Below are positions 1 through 8,086 of a stretch of 64,000 bases of DNA, one piece after another. The position numbers were made by a program, and so were the translations under genes. The notes below the pieces were generated by a model. The model did not search any database and was not told where the DNA came from. It saw only the letters and a program-made list of their open reading frames with translations. Source of the stretch: JANXYW01 sp031400455 (GTDB lineage Bacteria > Chloroflexota > Dehalococcoidia > DSTF01 > JACRBR01); the NCBI GenBank assembly GCA_031400455.1, contig JANNPX010000017.1, positions 27,633-91,632 on the forward strand, written 5' to 3'. Position 1 is the stretch's first letter. Every line of letters begins with the position of its first letter.

Positions 1-902
1 CCGCGCGCACCGACAAGATGAAGTTCCTCGTCGCGATGCGGCCCGGCTTCGTGGCGCCGACCGTCGCCGCGAAGATGTCGAACACCATGGACCAACTCAC
101 CCGCGGCCGCGTGCTCATCAACGTCGTCACGGGTGGCTTCCCGGCGGAGCAGGCTGCCGATGGCGACTTCATGGAGCACGACGAACGCTACGCGCGTACG
201 CAGGAGTTCATGCAGGTCGTCAAGCGGGCGTGGACGGAGCCACGCTCGTGGCATCACGAGGGCGCCTACTACAAGGTCGAGAAGGGCAACGTATTCCCGA
301 AACCGTACCAGCAGCCTTGTCCGCCTTGGTACTTCGGCGGCGCTTCCGATGCCGCCAAGAAGGTCGGCGCGGAAGAAGCCGATGTGTATCTGCTCTGGGG
401 CGAGACCGTGCCGATGGTGAAGGAACGCATCGCCGACATGCGCGAGCGCGCGGCGAAGCTCGGTCGGTCGTTGCGATTCGGCATCCGCCTGCTCGTCTGC
501 TCCCGTGAGACCGAAGAGGAGGCGCGCGCCGCAGCCGAGGCGATGGTTGCCGGTGTGCCCGACAACTTCGAAGACAAGATGCAGAAACACATGAGCGGCG
601 CCGATTCGGAGGGCGAGAAGCGCCAGAGGGCGTTGCGGGAACAGGGCGAGTGGCTGGGCCCCAACCTATGGACTGGGATCGGGCGCGCGCGCCTCGGCGT
701 CGGCCTCGCGCTCGTCGGCTCCGGCGAGAACGTTGCGGCGCGCATTCGCGAATATGTGGATGCTGGGATCGACACGTTCATCTTCTCCGGCTATCCGCAC
801 CTTGAGGAATCGGAGCGCTTCGGCAAGTTCGTCATGCCGCACTTCCGCGGCGAGGCCGCCTTAGCCGTCGCGCCGCCCGAGCGTGAGTTGGCGCCCGCAT
901 GA
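1..902 (+). CDS. SsuD-like LLM class flavin-dependent monooxygenase (5' partial)
   Basis: The frame is open to the left edge (the residues before the first ATG at 18 read ARTDK), so the true start lies outside the window. The segment with RPGFVAPT, then LTRGRVLINVVTGG and DHERY-like HDERYARTQEF, follows the alkanesulfonate monooxygenase SsuD pattern of the bacterial luciferase-like (LLM) TIM-barrel family. Such enzymes use FMNH2 from a separate reductase and O2 to cleave sulfonates or related compounds. The next gene overlaps by 4 nt (ATGA) and encodes a flavin reductase, which fits a two-component system. Substrate is unknown; SsuD homologues also act on other organosulfur or aromatic substrates. 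Confidence 0.8.
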   Translation, partial: ARTDKMKFLVAMRPGFVAPTVAAKMSNTMDQLTRGRVLINVVTGGFPAEQAADGDFMEHDERYARTQEFMQVVKRAWTEPRSWHHEGAYYKVEKGNVFPKPYQQPCPPWYFGGASDAAKKVGAEEADVYLLWGETVPMVKERIADMRERAAKLGRSLRFGIRLLVCSRETEEEARAAAEAMVAGVPDNFEDKMQKHMSGADSEGEKRQRALREQGEWLGPNLWTGIGRARLGVGLALVGSGENVAARIREYVDAGIDTFIFSGYPHLEESERFGKFVMPHFRGEAALAVAPPERELAPA

Positions 903-1450
903 CGCGGCTTGCGACCCGGCGGGATGCGTCCCGGCTCCGCGCTGTCGCAGTTTCGGGCAGCCCCCGCGCGCCCTCCAAGTCGAAGACCCTCGCGGAGCTG
1001 ATGCTCGCCGCCCTCGCGCGCGGCGGCTGCGAAACCAGCATGGTCGACGTCGCCGAGCTCCCCGCCGATGCGCTCCTCGCGCGCGCTTCGGCGCCGGAGA
1101 TGGACGCCGCAGTGGGAGCGATCGGCGAAGCGCAGATCATTGTCGCCGCATCGCCGACGTATCGCGCGCTCTACACGGGCGTCATGAAGGCGTTCTTCGA
1201 TCTCATGCCGCACGGTCATCTCGCCGGCAAGATCTGCGTGCCCATCCATACCGCCGGATCGCCGCAGCACTTCCTCACGATCGAGTACGGCATGCGACCG
1301 CTCTTCGCGAGTCTTGACGGCGTGCCAATCAGCGGCGTCTACGCCACCGATGACCAGTTCGTTGAAGGCCAGCCCGTCGACAAGCTGGCGGCGCGGATCG
1401 AAGCCGTCGCCGCGGTCGCGCTGTCACTCGCGCGCGCGGCGACCGCCTGA
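899..1450 (+). CDS. NADPH-dependent FMN reductase family protein
   Basis: A 183-residue flavodoxin-like protein. SGSP at residues 19-22 followed by SKSKT is the FMN phosphate-binding loop, and ASPTYRALYTG at 84-94 matches the second flavin contact of the SsuE/MsuE type NAD(P)H:FMN reductases. It most likely supplies reduced FMN to the monooxygenase encoded immediately upstream, with which it shares an ATGA stop/start overlap. The following HAD gene overlaps its stop by one base, so the three form one transcription unit. Family assignment is firm; pairing with the monooxygenase is inferred from position. Confidence 0.8.
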   Translation: MTRLATRRDASRLRAVAVSGSPRAPSKSKTLAELMLAALARGGCETSMVDVAELPADALLARASAPEMDAAVGAIGEAQIIVAASPTYRALYTGVMKAFFDLMPHGHLAGKICVPIHTAGSPQHFLTIEYGMRPLFASLDGVPISGVYATDDQFVEGQPVDKLAARIEAVAAVALSLARAATA

Positions 1451-2013
1451 TGCGCGTAGCCTTCGACTTCGATGGTGTGCTCTGCCTGACACCGTTTGGG
1501 CGCCTTGCGGTGCATGCGCCTTCGCCGGTGCCCGATCTTCCGAACGGCTATGCGGCGCTGTATGACCACGAGCGCTCGTCGAATCCCCTGCGTCTGGCGA
1601 TGGAATATGCCCGATTCGGCTGGCGCACCAGCGCGACCGACGCCGCTGCGGTCCTGCACCGTATCGCCGATGCACACGAGGTCTATATCGTCACCGGCCG
1701 CAGTTGGTCCGGTGAACCGCTCGTGCGCAGCTGGCTTCGACGTCACAAGCTGGATGACCGCATCGCCGGCATCCGCATGGCGCCGCCCGGGCTCCGTCCG
1801 GCGCAGCACAAGCTCGCAACGGCGCGCATCCTCGGCATCGATGCCCACATCGACGACGATCCGCGCACGGCATACCACCTCGCGAACAACGGCGTCGAGC
1901 ACGTCTATCTGCTCGATCACGCAGGCGCCCACGGCGACGCTCCGCTGCCGCCGCACCTCACGCTAGTCCGCTCGCTACAGGAGTTCGCCGAAGCGATCGC
2001 TCCGCGCGCATAA
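1450..2013 (+). CDS. HAD-superfamily protein, possible 5'-nucleotidase-like phosphatase
   Basis: 187 residues with the HAD motifs in order: DFDGVL at 6-11 (motif I nucleophile and acid), the Thr of VTGRS at 82 (motif II), Lys121 (motif III) and IDDDP near 134-138 (motif IV). The large insertion between motifs I and II resembles small C1-cap phosphatases such as the deoxyribonucleotidase (NT5C) group. It is translationally coupled to the FMN reductase (one-base overlap) and closes the operon, followed by a hairpin at 2022-2040. The substrate cannot be read from the sequence; a role in nucleotide or FMN phosphate turnover is only a guess. Confidence 0.6.
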   Translation: MRVAFDFDGVLCLTPFGRLAVHAPSPVPDLPNGYAALYDHERSSNPLRLAMEYARFGWRTSATDAAAVLHRIADAHEVYIVTGRSWSGEPLVRSWLRRHKLDDRIAGIRMAPPGLRPAQHKLATARILGIDAHIDDDPRTAYHLANNGVEHVYLLDHAGAHGDAPLPPHLTLVRSLQEFAEAIAPRA

Positions 2014-2021
2014 ACGGAAAC

Positions 2022-2040
2022 GCCCGCACAAAGTGCGGGC
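2022..2040. terminator. Hairpin between convergent genes
   Basis: Perfect 8-bp stem GCCCGCAC/GTGCGGGC with an AAA loop lies between the stops of the HAD gene and the crotonase gene. There is no long T run on the plus side; on the minus strand it is followed by GTTTCCGTTT, so it may terminate both transcripts. Confidence 0.55.
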
Positions 2041-2071
2041 GAAGAAGAACTGCCAACTACAGACTACGAAC

Positions 2072-2875
2072 TCACTTCCCCTTGTACGCCGGCTTCCGCT
2101 TCTGCGCGAACGCCAGGGGACCTTCGCGCGCGTCCTCAGAGACGAGCACCTTGCGCGACTGCTCGTTCTCGAAGTGCAGCCCTTCTTCGACTGTCAGGCT
2201 GAGCCCGCGGTAGGCCGCTTCCTTCGCCAGTCGCACGGCGAGCGGGCCAGTCTCGCAGATCGCTTCCGCGATCGCGATCGCCTTCGGCATGACCTGGTCC
2301 GCCGGCACGACGTGGTTTACCAGCCCGTAACGGAACGCCCACTGCGCGTCGAACTTCCCGCCGGTGAGCAGCAGCTCCAGCGCCAGCCCGAACGGGATGA
2401 GCCGCGGCAACCGCTGTGTGCCGCCCGCTCCCGCGATGATCGCGCGCGTCACCTCCGGCAGGCCGAATGTGGCGTGCTCAGCCGCGACGCGGATGTCGCA
2501 GGCGAGCGCCATCTCGAGCCCGCCCGCCAGGCAGTACCCGTTGACCGCGGCGATCATCGGCTTCCAGCATTCGAAGTTGCGCGTGATGCCGCCGAACGGC
2601 GCGCGCGAGTATGCGGCACTCACCGCGTTGAGTCCGCCCTTCTGCGCTACCGACATCGCGACGAGATCGTTTCCCGCCGAAAATGCGCGCTCACCGGCGC
2701 CCGTGAAGATGCCAACCCACAGGTCGTCGTCGTCGCGGAAATCGCACCAGGCCGCATGCAGCTCCTGCGACGTCAGCGGGTCGATCGCGTTCATACGTTC
2801 CGGTCGGTTGATCGTTACGATCCCGATCCGCCCGCGCTTCTCGTAGATCACGTTCTCGAAGTTGAGTTCCGCCAT
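2072..2875 (-). CDS. Enoyl-CoA hydratase/isomerase family protein
   Basis: 267-residue crotonase-fold protein of normal length. Both catalytic glutamates expected for hydratases are present, 20 residues apart: Glu121 in GGLEMAL and Glu141 in GLPEVT. The oxyanion-hole segment (SAGNDL, residues 66-71) and the AGGTQRL motif are also conserved. It therefore probably hydrates a 2-enoyl-CoA in fatty-acid or aromatic/branched-chain catabolism. The start is supported by AGGTG 8 nt before the ATG. Its upstream region is shared with the divergent MarR gene, which suggests regulation by it. The exact acyl substrate is unknown. Confidence 0.85.
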   Translation of the reverse strand: MAELNFENVIYEKRGRIGIVTINRPERMNAIDPLTSQELHAAWCDFRDDDDLWVGIFTGAGERAFSAGNDLVAMSVAQKGGLNAVSAAYSRAPFGGITRNFECWKPMIAAVNGYCLAGGLEMALACDIRVAAEHATFGLPEVTRAIIAGAGGTQRLPRLIPFGLALELLLTGGKFDAQWAFRYGLVNHVVPADQVMPKAIAIAEAICETGPLAVRLAKEAAYRGLSLTVEEGLHFENEQSRKVLVSEDAREGPLAFAQKRKPAYKGK

Positions 2876-3098
2876 GTCGTATCACCTCGATGCTTTCACT
2901 CTGCAGCCAAGCGAGCGTATCACCGCGTCCTCACTCGATCCAGAACGTGCCGCTACCAGAAGAGCTGCGCACCGCACCAGACGATCGCCGTGATCGCGCG
3001 GGCTCCGCAACATCTGTGAATCAACGTGATACCCGCAGGTATTGAAATGCCTTCCATTTGGCGCTGCGTTGCCCGGTAAGGATCACGATGTTAGACTC

Positions 3099-3114
3099 GA
3101 ATATCATCATATTC
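3099..3114. promoter_or_regulatory. Inverted repeat, candidate MarR operator
   Basis: GAATAT-CATC-ATATTC, 6-bp arms in an AT-rich patch about 30 bp before the MarR start. MarR proteins bind imperfect palindromes of this size, commonly in their own promoter. Assignment by position only. Confidence 0.4.
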
Positions 3115-3146
3115 ACGCGAGGGCTGAAAGAAGAGGCTGAGTCTTC

Positions 3147-3680
3147 ATGACAACCACCGTCAAATCCGCAAAGAACGCGTCGGACGTGCCGATCCATCAC
3201 AGAATGATGCCGTGGGTCTTGGTAACCGAGATCTACTGGATGTCATACAAACTCCTCGAGCGGCGGTTCTATCACATGGGCGTGTCGGCATCGCAGGCGC
3301 GCGTACTGGCGGTCCTGCACTTCTCGGGCGGGCCGATCAAGCCGAGCCTGGTAGCCACGCTGCTCTTCCAGGAGACGCAGAGCATCACCGGCATCCTACA
3401 CCGCATCGAATCGCGCGGCTGGGTGCGCCGGCTTCCCGATCCGAACGACCGCCGCGCCGTTGGCCTGGAACTGACCGACGAGGGCCGCAAGGTCACCGAG
3501 GAGATCATCAAGATTTCCGAGGAACTTTACGAAGACATGTTCGGCAACAAGGTCATCACGGCGGCCGAAAAACGCCAGGTAGAAGTCGTTCTCAAGAAGG
3601 TCCGCGCGCTGGGATTCAAACTTCCCGAGACGGACTTCAAGCTCCGCCGCGCGCAGCAGTACGGCATCTGGAAGGACTAG
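3147..3680 (+). CDS. MarR family transcriptional regulator
   Basis: 177 residues with the MarR winged-helix plan: an N-terminal dimerisation helix, the recognition region around ETQSITGILHRIESRGWVRR and the wing DPNDRRAVGLELTDEG, which is the hallmark MarR wing. MarR proteins are usually ligand-released repressors of divergent or own promoters. A 16-bp inverted repeat lies about 30 bp upstream. The gene is divergent from the crotonase and convergent with a CoA-ester lyase, so acyl-CoA metabolism is its likely target (inference). It is followed by a strong terminator. Confidence 0.85.
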   Translation: MTTTVKSAKNASDVPIHHRMMPWVLVTEIYWMSYKLLERRFYHMGVSASQARVLAVLHFSGGPIKPSLVATLLFQETQSITGILHRIESRGWVRRLPDPNDRRAVGLELTDEGRKVTEEIIKISEELYEDMFGNKVITAAEKRQVEVVLKKVRALGFKLPETDFKLRRAQQYGIWKD

Positions 3681-3715
3681 CCCGCCGATCGGCGCACATT
3701 GCACACGTTAGAGGG

Positions 3716-3740
3716 AAGCCCGGATTCGTCCGGGCTTTTC
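3716..3740 (+). terminator. Rho-independent terminator of the MarR gene
   Basis: 9-bp stem AAGCCCGGA/TCCGGGCTT with TTCG tetraloop followed by TTTTC, 35 bp after the MarR stop. Confidence 0.85.
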
Positions 3741-3768
3741 TGCATGTCGCGAACTGGGCGTCTGCCTT

Positions 3769-4647
3769 CTACGGGCCGCGTTCGATGATCCGCTGCGCAA
3801 GCGCGATCACCTGTTCCGCATGTGCCACCACCGGCGCGTCGATCATTCGACCGTCCAGCGACACCGAGCCGCGCCGCTGCTTCGCCGCCTGCGCCGCCGC
3901 CACGACCACGCGCCGTGCGTACGCAACCGCGTCCTTCGATGGCGTGAACACTGTATTGACGGCGGCAACCTGATCCGGGTGGATTACGTATTTGCCCGTG
4001 AGTCCGATCGCCTGCGCCAGCTTCGCTTCGGCGATGAGTCCACGCTCGTCCTTGGTATCCGTGTACGGCGTATCGATGGCCAGCATGCCGTACGCCGATG
4101 CCACGGTGGCGATCACCTGGCGCGGGTACGCCAGCGCCGCGCCAGCGCCATCACGCTTCGCGCCCAACGCGGCCGTGTAGTCTTCGCCGCCCAGCGACAG
4201 CGCCACCACGCGATCCGACGCCGTTGCGATCTGCTCGCATCGCAGCACCGCCAGGGGGCTCTCGATCAGCGGGATCGTGACGATATCGCCAGGTCGCACC
4301 TTATGCTTCATCTCCGCTTCACGCAGCAGAACGTCGAGGTCCCGCAAATCCTGAGGCGACTCGGTCTTCGGGTGGATCACGCCGGCCAGCCCCGGCCGCA
4401 CCACGCCCATCACGTCGTCGCGGGTGAGCTTGCCGCGCACGTTGTTGACGCGAACGAACACCGGCTTTCCGCTGGCCGCAAGCTTCGGCAGCATCGCCCG
4501 GAACGTCACGCGTGCCGCCCGCTTCTCGCTGGCCGGAACGGCGTCCTCCAGGTCGACCACAATGGCGTCGGCTCCCGCGCGCGGCGCTCGTTCCAGCATG
4601 CGCTGACGATTGCCGGGGACGAAGAGGAGAGTCCGCAGGATGTCCAT
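3769..4647 (-). CDS. CoA ester lyase, HpcH/HpaI aldolase (CitE-like) family
   Basis: 292 residues. N-terminal RTLLFVPGNR and VVDLEDAVP (residues 31-38), IHPKTES and a C-terminal GKYVIHPDQ segment are the signature of citrate lyase beta-subunit-like enzymes (CitE, malyl/citramalyl-CoA lyases). These Mg2+ TIM-barrel enzymes cleave or form beta-hydroxyacyl-CoA esters. No CitD or CitF genes are adjacent, so it is a stand-alone lyase rather than part of citrate lyase. The neighbouring crotonase and MarR regulator suggest a shared acyl-CoA pathway. Substrate (malyl-, citramalyl- or another CoA) is not decidable here. Confidence 0.8.
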   Translation of the reverse strand: MDILRTLLFVPGNRQRMLERAPRAGADAIVVDLEDAVPASEKRAARVTFRAMLPKLAASGKPVFVRVNNVRGKLTRDDVMGVVRPGLAGVIHPKTESPQDLRDLDVLLREAEMKHKVRPGDIVTIPLIESPLAVLRCEQIATASDRVVALSLGGEDYTAALGAKRDGAGAALAYPRQVIATVASAYGMLAIDTPYTDTKDERGLIAEAKLAQAIGLTGKYVIHPDQVAAVNTVFTPSKDAVAYARRVVVAAAQAAKQRRGSVSLDGRMIDAPVVAHAEQVIALAQRIIERGP

Positions 4648-4676
4648 CTGGCCGCCTTCGCGCAGACCCCAGTTCG

Positions 4677-4738
4677 TAGCGGAGGAGCTTTAGCTCCGGT
4701 CAGTCCCCACGTCGCGGGGAGCTCCTCAGCTCCGTTCG
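4677..4738. repeat. Composite palindromic intergenic repeat
   Basis: GGAGCTTTAGCTCC, a CCCC/GGGG hairpin and GGAGCTCCTCAGCTCC follow one another just upstream of the CitE-like gene start. Layout resembles the dispersed palindromes found elsewhere in the window. Confidence 0.5.
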
Positions 4739-4933
4739 ACTGCGCGCGTCAAGTATCACAGATCGATCACGTGCGAACACGCGCCCACGCGCGGATATCG
4801 GGGAATTGCTGATCCGCTCGGGCGTTTCGCCGTCCGATACCACACGCAGATCGCGCAGCGGTGCCAGACATCGGCACCCGGACGATCTCCCCAATCGGCA
4901 CGGTTGACATGAGACGCACCAGGCACGGAATGC

Positions 4934-4962
4934 TTGACATCAATTCGGCGATCCGGTAACAA
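4934..4962 (+). promoter_or_regulatory. Putative sigma70-type promoter of rho
   Basis: TTGACA at 4934-4939, 17-bp spacer, TAACAA at 4957-4962. Predicted transcription start near 4969 gives a 5' leader of about 170 nt before rho. A second TTGACA lies at 4904-4909. Confidence 0.5.
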
Positions 4963-5142
4963 GGAAGGGCGGAATACCCGCTAACTATCGGCGCGCATTC
5001 TCCCGGCGCCGCAGCGACTCCCCTGGAACTCGGCACAATTCGGCTCGCCGAAGGTCACCTTGACCGCACGTGTTCATGTGGAGGCGTACTCCAGGGATCC
5101 ACCCAGCACGTTTAGCAGGGCATCAGCCCCCGAGGTCCAAGC

Positions 5143-6381
5143 ATGGGCGCAGTACGAGAACGAAGGCGATCCGGCGGTCCGCGTCCACAGCGAGAGCCGC
5201 AGCCGCCACAAGAGGACGCCAGCGAACAACCGATATCCGCTGCCGACCGCGAGAACGCCATACGCACCGGCGGCATCCTCGAGATCGTAGACGACGGGTA
5301 CGGATTCCTGCGCGGCGAAAGCCTCCTTCCCGGATCGAACGACGTCTACGTCAGCCAATCGCAGATTCGCCGCTTCGGCCTTCGCACAGGCGACTATGTC
5401 ACCGGCGAGGTTCGTCCCCCGAAAGACAGTGAGAAGTACTACGGCCTGCTCCGCGTAGAGGCGACGAACGACCTTGATCCCGAAGTCGCGAAGGCCCGCC
5501 CGTACTTCGAGAACCTCACAGCAATCTTTCCGAACGAAATGATCGACCTTGAGACACCCGTCGCCGATCTGTCAGGCCGTCTGATCAACCTGATCTCGCC
5601 CATCGGCCGCGGCCAGCGCGGACTCATCGTCTCGCCGCCGAAGGCCGGCAAGACGTTCCTGCTCAAGGCGATCGCCGCCGGTGTCGCCGCCAACTACCCC
5701 GACATCCACCTGATGGTCGCCCTCATCGGCGAGCGTCCGGAAGAAGTCACCGACATGAAGCGCTCGGTGAAGGGCGAAGTCGTCGCTTCCACCTTCGACG
5801 AGCCGGTCGAAGACCACACGCGCGTCGCCGAGATGGCGCTCGAGCGTGCGAAACGGCTCGTGGAGGGCGGCAAGGACGTCGTCATCCTGCTCGACAGCAT
5901 CACGCGCCTCACGCGCGCCTACAACTTGGCGATGCCGCCCAGCGGTCGCACGTTGACAGGTGGTATGGACCCCGTCGCGCTCTACCCGCCGAAGCGTTTC
6001 TTCGGCGCGGCGCGTAATTGCGAAGAGGGCGGCAGCTTGACCGTCATCGCCACGTGTCTTGTCGATACTGGTAGCCGTATGGACGAAGTCATCTTCGAAG
6101 AGTTCAAGGGCACCGGTAACCAGGAGCTGCGGCTCGACAGGCGCCTTGCGGAGCGTCGCACGTTCCCCGCCATCGACATCAACGCCAGCAGCACCCGCCG
6201 CGAAGAGCTCCTGCTCGACGAAGCGACGCTGCGCCAGGTGTGGCTGATGCGGCGCATGACGTCGATGATCGCATCGAACGCCAACAACCCGTCCGAAGCC
6301 ACCGAGCGCCTGCTAGAACGCCTCTCCCGCACCGGCAGCAACGCCGAATTCCTGGCGACGCTGAGCAAGCAGGAAGTGTAG
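5143..6381 (+). CDS. rho: Transcription termination factor Rho
   Basis: 412 residues, close to the usual length. Order: basic N-terminal tail, cold-shock-like RNA-binding domain at about 40-105 (GYGFLR, DVYVSQSQIRRF), Walker A SPPKAGKTF at 164-172, Walker B DVVILLDS at 245-252, and the C-terminal RecA-type core with TLTGGMDP and LDRRLAERRTFPAID. It is the hexameric RNA helicase that ends transcription. An in-frame stop at 5113 and GAGGT 8 nt before the ATG support this start. It stands alone with its own promoter and terminator; rpmE, often adjacent in other bacteria, is absent. The long leader would allow autoregulation, as known for E. coli rho. Confidence 0.97.
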   Translation: MGAVRERRRSGGPRPQREPQPPQEDASEQPISAADRENAIRTGGILEIVDDGYGFLRGESLLPGSNDVYVSQSQIRRFGLRTGDYVTGEVRPPKDSEKYYGLLRVEATNDLDPEVAKARPYFENLTAIFPNEMIDLETPVADLSGRLINLISPIGRGQRGLIVSPPKAGKTFLLKAIAAGVAANYPDIHLMVALIGERPEEVTDMKRSVKGEVVASTFDEPVEDHTRVAEMALERAKRLVEGGKDVVILLDSITRLTRAYNLAMPPSGRTLTGGMDPVALYPPKRFFGAARNCEEGGSLTVIATCLVDTGSRMDEVIFEEFKGTGNQELRLDRRLAERRTFPAIDINASSTRREELLLDEATLRQVWLMRRMTSMIASNANNPSEATERLLERLSRTGSNAEFLATLSKQEV

Positions 6382-6410
6382 GCAGGTCGCAGTGCACATT
6401 GGATAGTCGA

Positions 6411-6438
6411 AGACGCGCACCCAGAGGTGCGCGTCTTT
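6411..6438 (+). terminator. Intrinsic terminator of rho
   Basis: 11-bp stem AGACGCGCACC/GGTGCGCGTCT with CAGA loop followed by TTGCTT, 30 bp after the rho stop. Confidence 0.75.
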
Positions 6439-6478
6439 GCTTCGGGCGGGGTTGTTGGCGTTCGTACGGACGGGTTCT

Positions 6479-6512
6479 TAGACCGGTCCTCCGGCGACCG
6501 GTCCTCCTGCCG
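6479..6512. repeat. Divergent copy of the GTCGCCG-AGGA repeat (family G)
   Basis: The complement reads GGTCGCCGGAGGACCGGTC, closely related to the element at 14171-14195 and 34157-34181. It forms an imperfect palindrome between rho and the JAMM gene. Confidence 0.4.
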
Positions 6513-6518
6513 TGGACA

Positions 6519-6935
6519 CTACGCCGGAACCTCGATCGACTCCTCCGCCACGACACCGTCCTCGATTCGGAACGCCCGCACGACCGGCTTCGCCTCGTCC
6601 ATCAGCGATACGAGGACGTAGTAGGGATCCGGCCATCCAGCGGCGAAGCGAACGTCTGTGGGGGACGGGTATCCCTCCGTCGCCGTGTGGGAGTGGTAGA
6701 TGACGAAGAATTCTTCGTTGCGCGTGTCAAGTTCGCGGATGAGGTCGAGGAGCGCCTTGCCGTCCATCTCGTATCGGTACGGAAGGTAGCCCGCTTCGGC
6801 GGCGTTGACCATTCGATACAGTTTCGTCGCCCGTCCGTCGAGCCCCGCGATGATGCCGCAGCACTCGTTCGGTGCGTCTTCCTTCGCGTGCGCGATCATC
6901 TCGTCGATGTGCTGCTGTTCGAGGAGGAGGGTCAT
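6519..6935 (-). CDS. JAMM/MPN+ (M67 family) metallopeptidase
   Basis: 138 residues, a single MPN domain. The zinc site is intact: Glu24 in PNECCG, His81 and His83 in HSH, Ser91 and Asp94 in SPTD, giving H-x-H-x7-S-x2-D. Bacterial single-domain JAMM proteins are known to remove C-terminal extensions from ubiquitin-like sulfur carriers (Mec/CysO in mycobacteria) or act as other isopeptidases. Longer starts would run into the upstream gene; the ATG at 6935 lies 8 nt after that gene's stop. Co-directional with a rhodanese 1.2 kb upstream, hinting at sulfur transfer. Confidence 0.82.
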   Translation of the reverse strand: MTLLLEQQHIDEMIAHAKEDAPNECCGIIAGLDGRATKLYRMVNAAEAGYLPYRYEMDGKALLDLIRELDTRNEEFFVIYHSHTATEGYPSPTDVRFAAGWPDPYYVLVSLMDEAKPVVRAFRIEDGVVAEESIEVPA

Positions 6936-6943
6936 CGGCGCCG

Positions 6944-7591
6944 CTATTCCCCCGTCGGCATCAGGATGCCCATGGCGCTGCGCGGCAGCTCGACGGTCAT
7001 CAGCGGCAGCTCCAGCGACCGGTACGACGCGGAGAGCGCGGCGCCCGCGCACGAGCCGCAGAGGTGTTCGATCTCGCCGTCGAGGCCGCGGAAGAGCGGC
7101 TTGTTCTCCGGCAGCAGCACATCCACGTTGTCGCGCGTCAGCCACGCGAAGTGCCCCTGCTCGCCGCAGCGGGCGCAATTGTCGCCGATGGTCAGCAGCA
7201 GCCACGAAATCGCCTCAACGTCATCGCGCACGAACTGGTACGCAGGCATTTCGTCCAGCCGGTAGTAATAGTGCTGCGCGTACTCGTCGAACGACTCGAC
7301 GATGATGGCCACGCCCTCGACGGTCTTGTACGCCGCCTGCAGCGCCGGCGTCAGGCAGCCGAAGCACAGGAGCGTCGGCTCGCCGTCGTAGGTGCCGCGG
7401 CACGTCGGGTCGAGCCCCACGCGCCCCTCTTCCTTGCCGCAGACGTCGCACACCTGACCCGGCTCGAACAGATCGCCGCCCTCGTCGCCGTCGTCTTCCG
7501 CTTCTTCTTCGTCGTCACTCACGATATTCAGTCCATCCTCGTCGTCTCGCACGACGTCGTCGCGTTCTTCATTCGAGCGTCGAAACACCAT
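6944..7591 (-). CDS. Unrecognised multi-CxxC protein with acidic N-terminus
   Basis: 215 residues. Residues 8-43 are almost all Asp/Glu, followed by two cysteine clusters: CDVC (48-51), Cys64 and CFGC (76-79); then CARC (139-142) and CGSC (178-181). The paired CxxC knuckles suggest two structural zinc sites, probably treble-clef or ribbon-like. I do not recognise the family. Its stop is 8 nt from the JAMM start, so the two are almost certainly cotranscribed and may work together. No enzymatic motif is visible. Confidence 0.7.
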   Translation of the reverse strand: MVFRRSNEERDDVVRDDEDGLNIVSDDEEEAEDDGDEGGDLFEPGQVCDVCGKEEGRVGLDPTCRGTYDGEPTLLCFGCLTPALQAAYKTVEGVAIIVESFDEYAQHYYYRLDEMPAYQFVRDDVEAISWLLLTIGDNCARCGEQGHFAWLTRDNVDVLLPENKPLFRGLDGEIEHLCGSCAGAALSASYRSLELPLMTVELPRSAMGILMPTGE

Positions 7592-7685
7592 ACGTTATCG
7601 CTTCCTGCGTCACGCATCGGCCGTGAATTGCGTGTGTTCGCATATTGAGCGTAGCGCGTCCCGGCAGTTGCCGCGAAGCTCCAGC

Positions 7686-7715
7686 GGGCTGACGGGCTGA
7701 CGGGCTGACGGGCTA
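7686..7715. repeat. Octamer tandem repeat (GGGCTGAC)n
   Basis: Three exact GGGCTGAC units plus a partial fourth, ending in the stop codon of the small gene on the minus strand. The same octamer in rotation recurs near 49833. Confidence 0.8.
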
Positions 7716-8078
7716 CCAGCTGCGGAGTTCCCCATCGTCGAAGCAACTGTTCGGCGAGAGCTGCATTCGCAGGAACATCTCGCTTGGCTCATACACCGCT
7801 GCGCCGAACGACGACCAGTGCGCGCGCTCGTCGTCCGGCAGCGATGTCGTCAACGCCTGCCACGATGCGTGGATCGTTGCGTCGCCCGGCGAGATGCCGA
7901 AGTCGATCGAGAAGCCGCCCTGTTTCTTCACCCGACCGACCGTCTCTGTGCGCATCACTTGGTACGCGCTCGACTGTCGGTAGCGCTCCAGCACGGCCGA
8001 TTCGAACCCCACCTGCAGCAGCGCAGGATCGCTCGTGCTCAAGGCGCGCTTCGCGATCAACCGTAAGTAGTCAGACAT
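7713..8078 (-). CDS. Hypothetical 121-residue protein
   Basis: No recognised domain. Composition is coding-like and the frame lies neatly between two minus-strand neighbours. The N-terminus MSDYLRLIAKRALSTSD is amphipathic; the middle contains GGFSIDFGISPGDATIHASWQAL, suggestive of a small alpha/beta protein. There are no membrane segments or paired cysteines. It has short tandem DNA repeats on both sides: an octamer tract overlapping its stop and a heptamer tract before its start. Possibly part of the rhodanese-JAMM cluster, but that rests only on orientation. Confidence 0.6.
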   Translation of the reverse strand: MSDYLRLIAKRALSTSDPALLQVGFESAVLERYRQSSAYQVMRTETVGRVKKQGGFSIDFGISPGDATIHASWQALTTSLPDDERAHWSSFGAAVYEPSEMFLRMQLSPNSCFDDGELRSW

Positions 8079-8086
8079 ACGTTTCC

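Larger units (their letters stand above)
4648..5142. other. Long spacer with palindromic repeats and the rho leader
   Basis: No convincing gene. 4677-4738 contains two GAGCTNNAGCTCC-type palindromes around a CCCCACGTCGCGGGG hairpin (repeat-like). From 4934 on it holds the promoter and long 5' leader of rho. Frames here lack coding character. Confidence 0.6.

Noticed and set aside
6519..7205. Long 228-residue form of the JAMM protein
   Set aside because: The N-terminal 90 residues overlap the multi-CxxC gene in another frame and are low-complexity; the 138-residue form has the whole domain.
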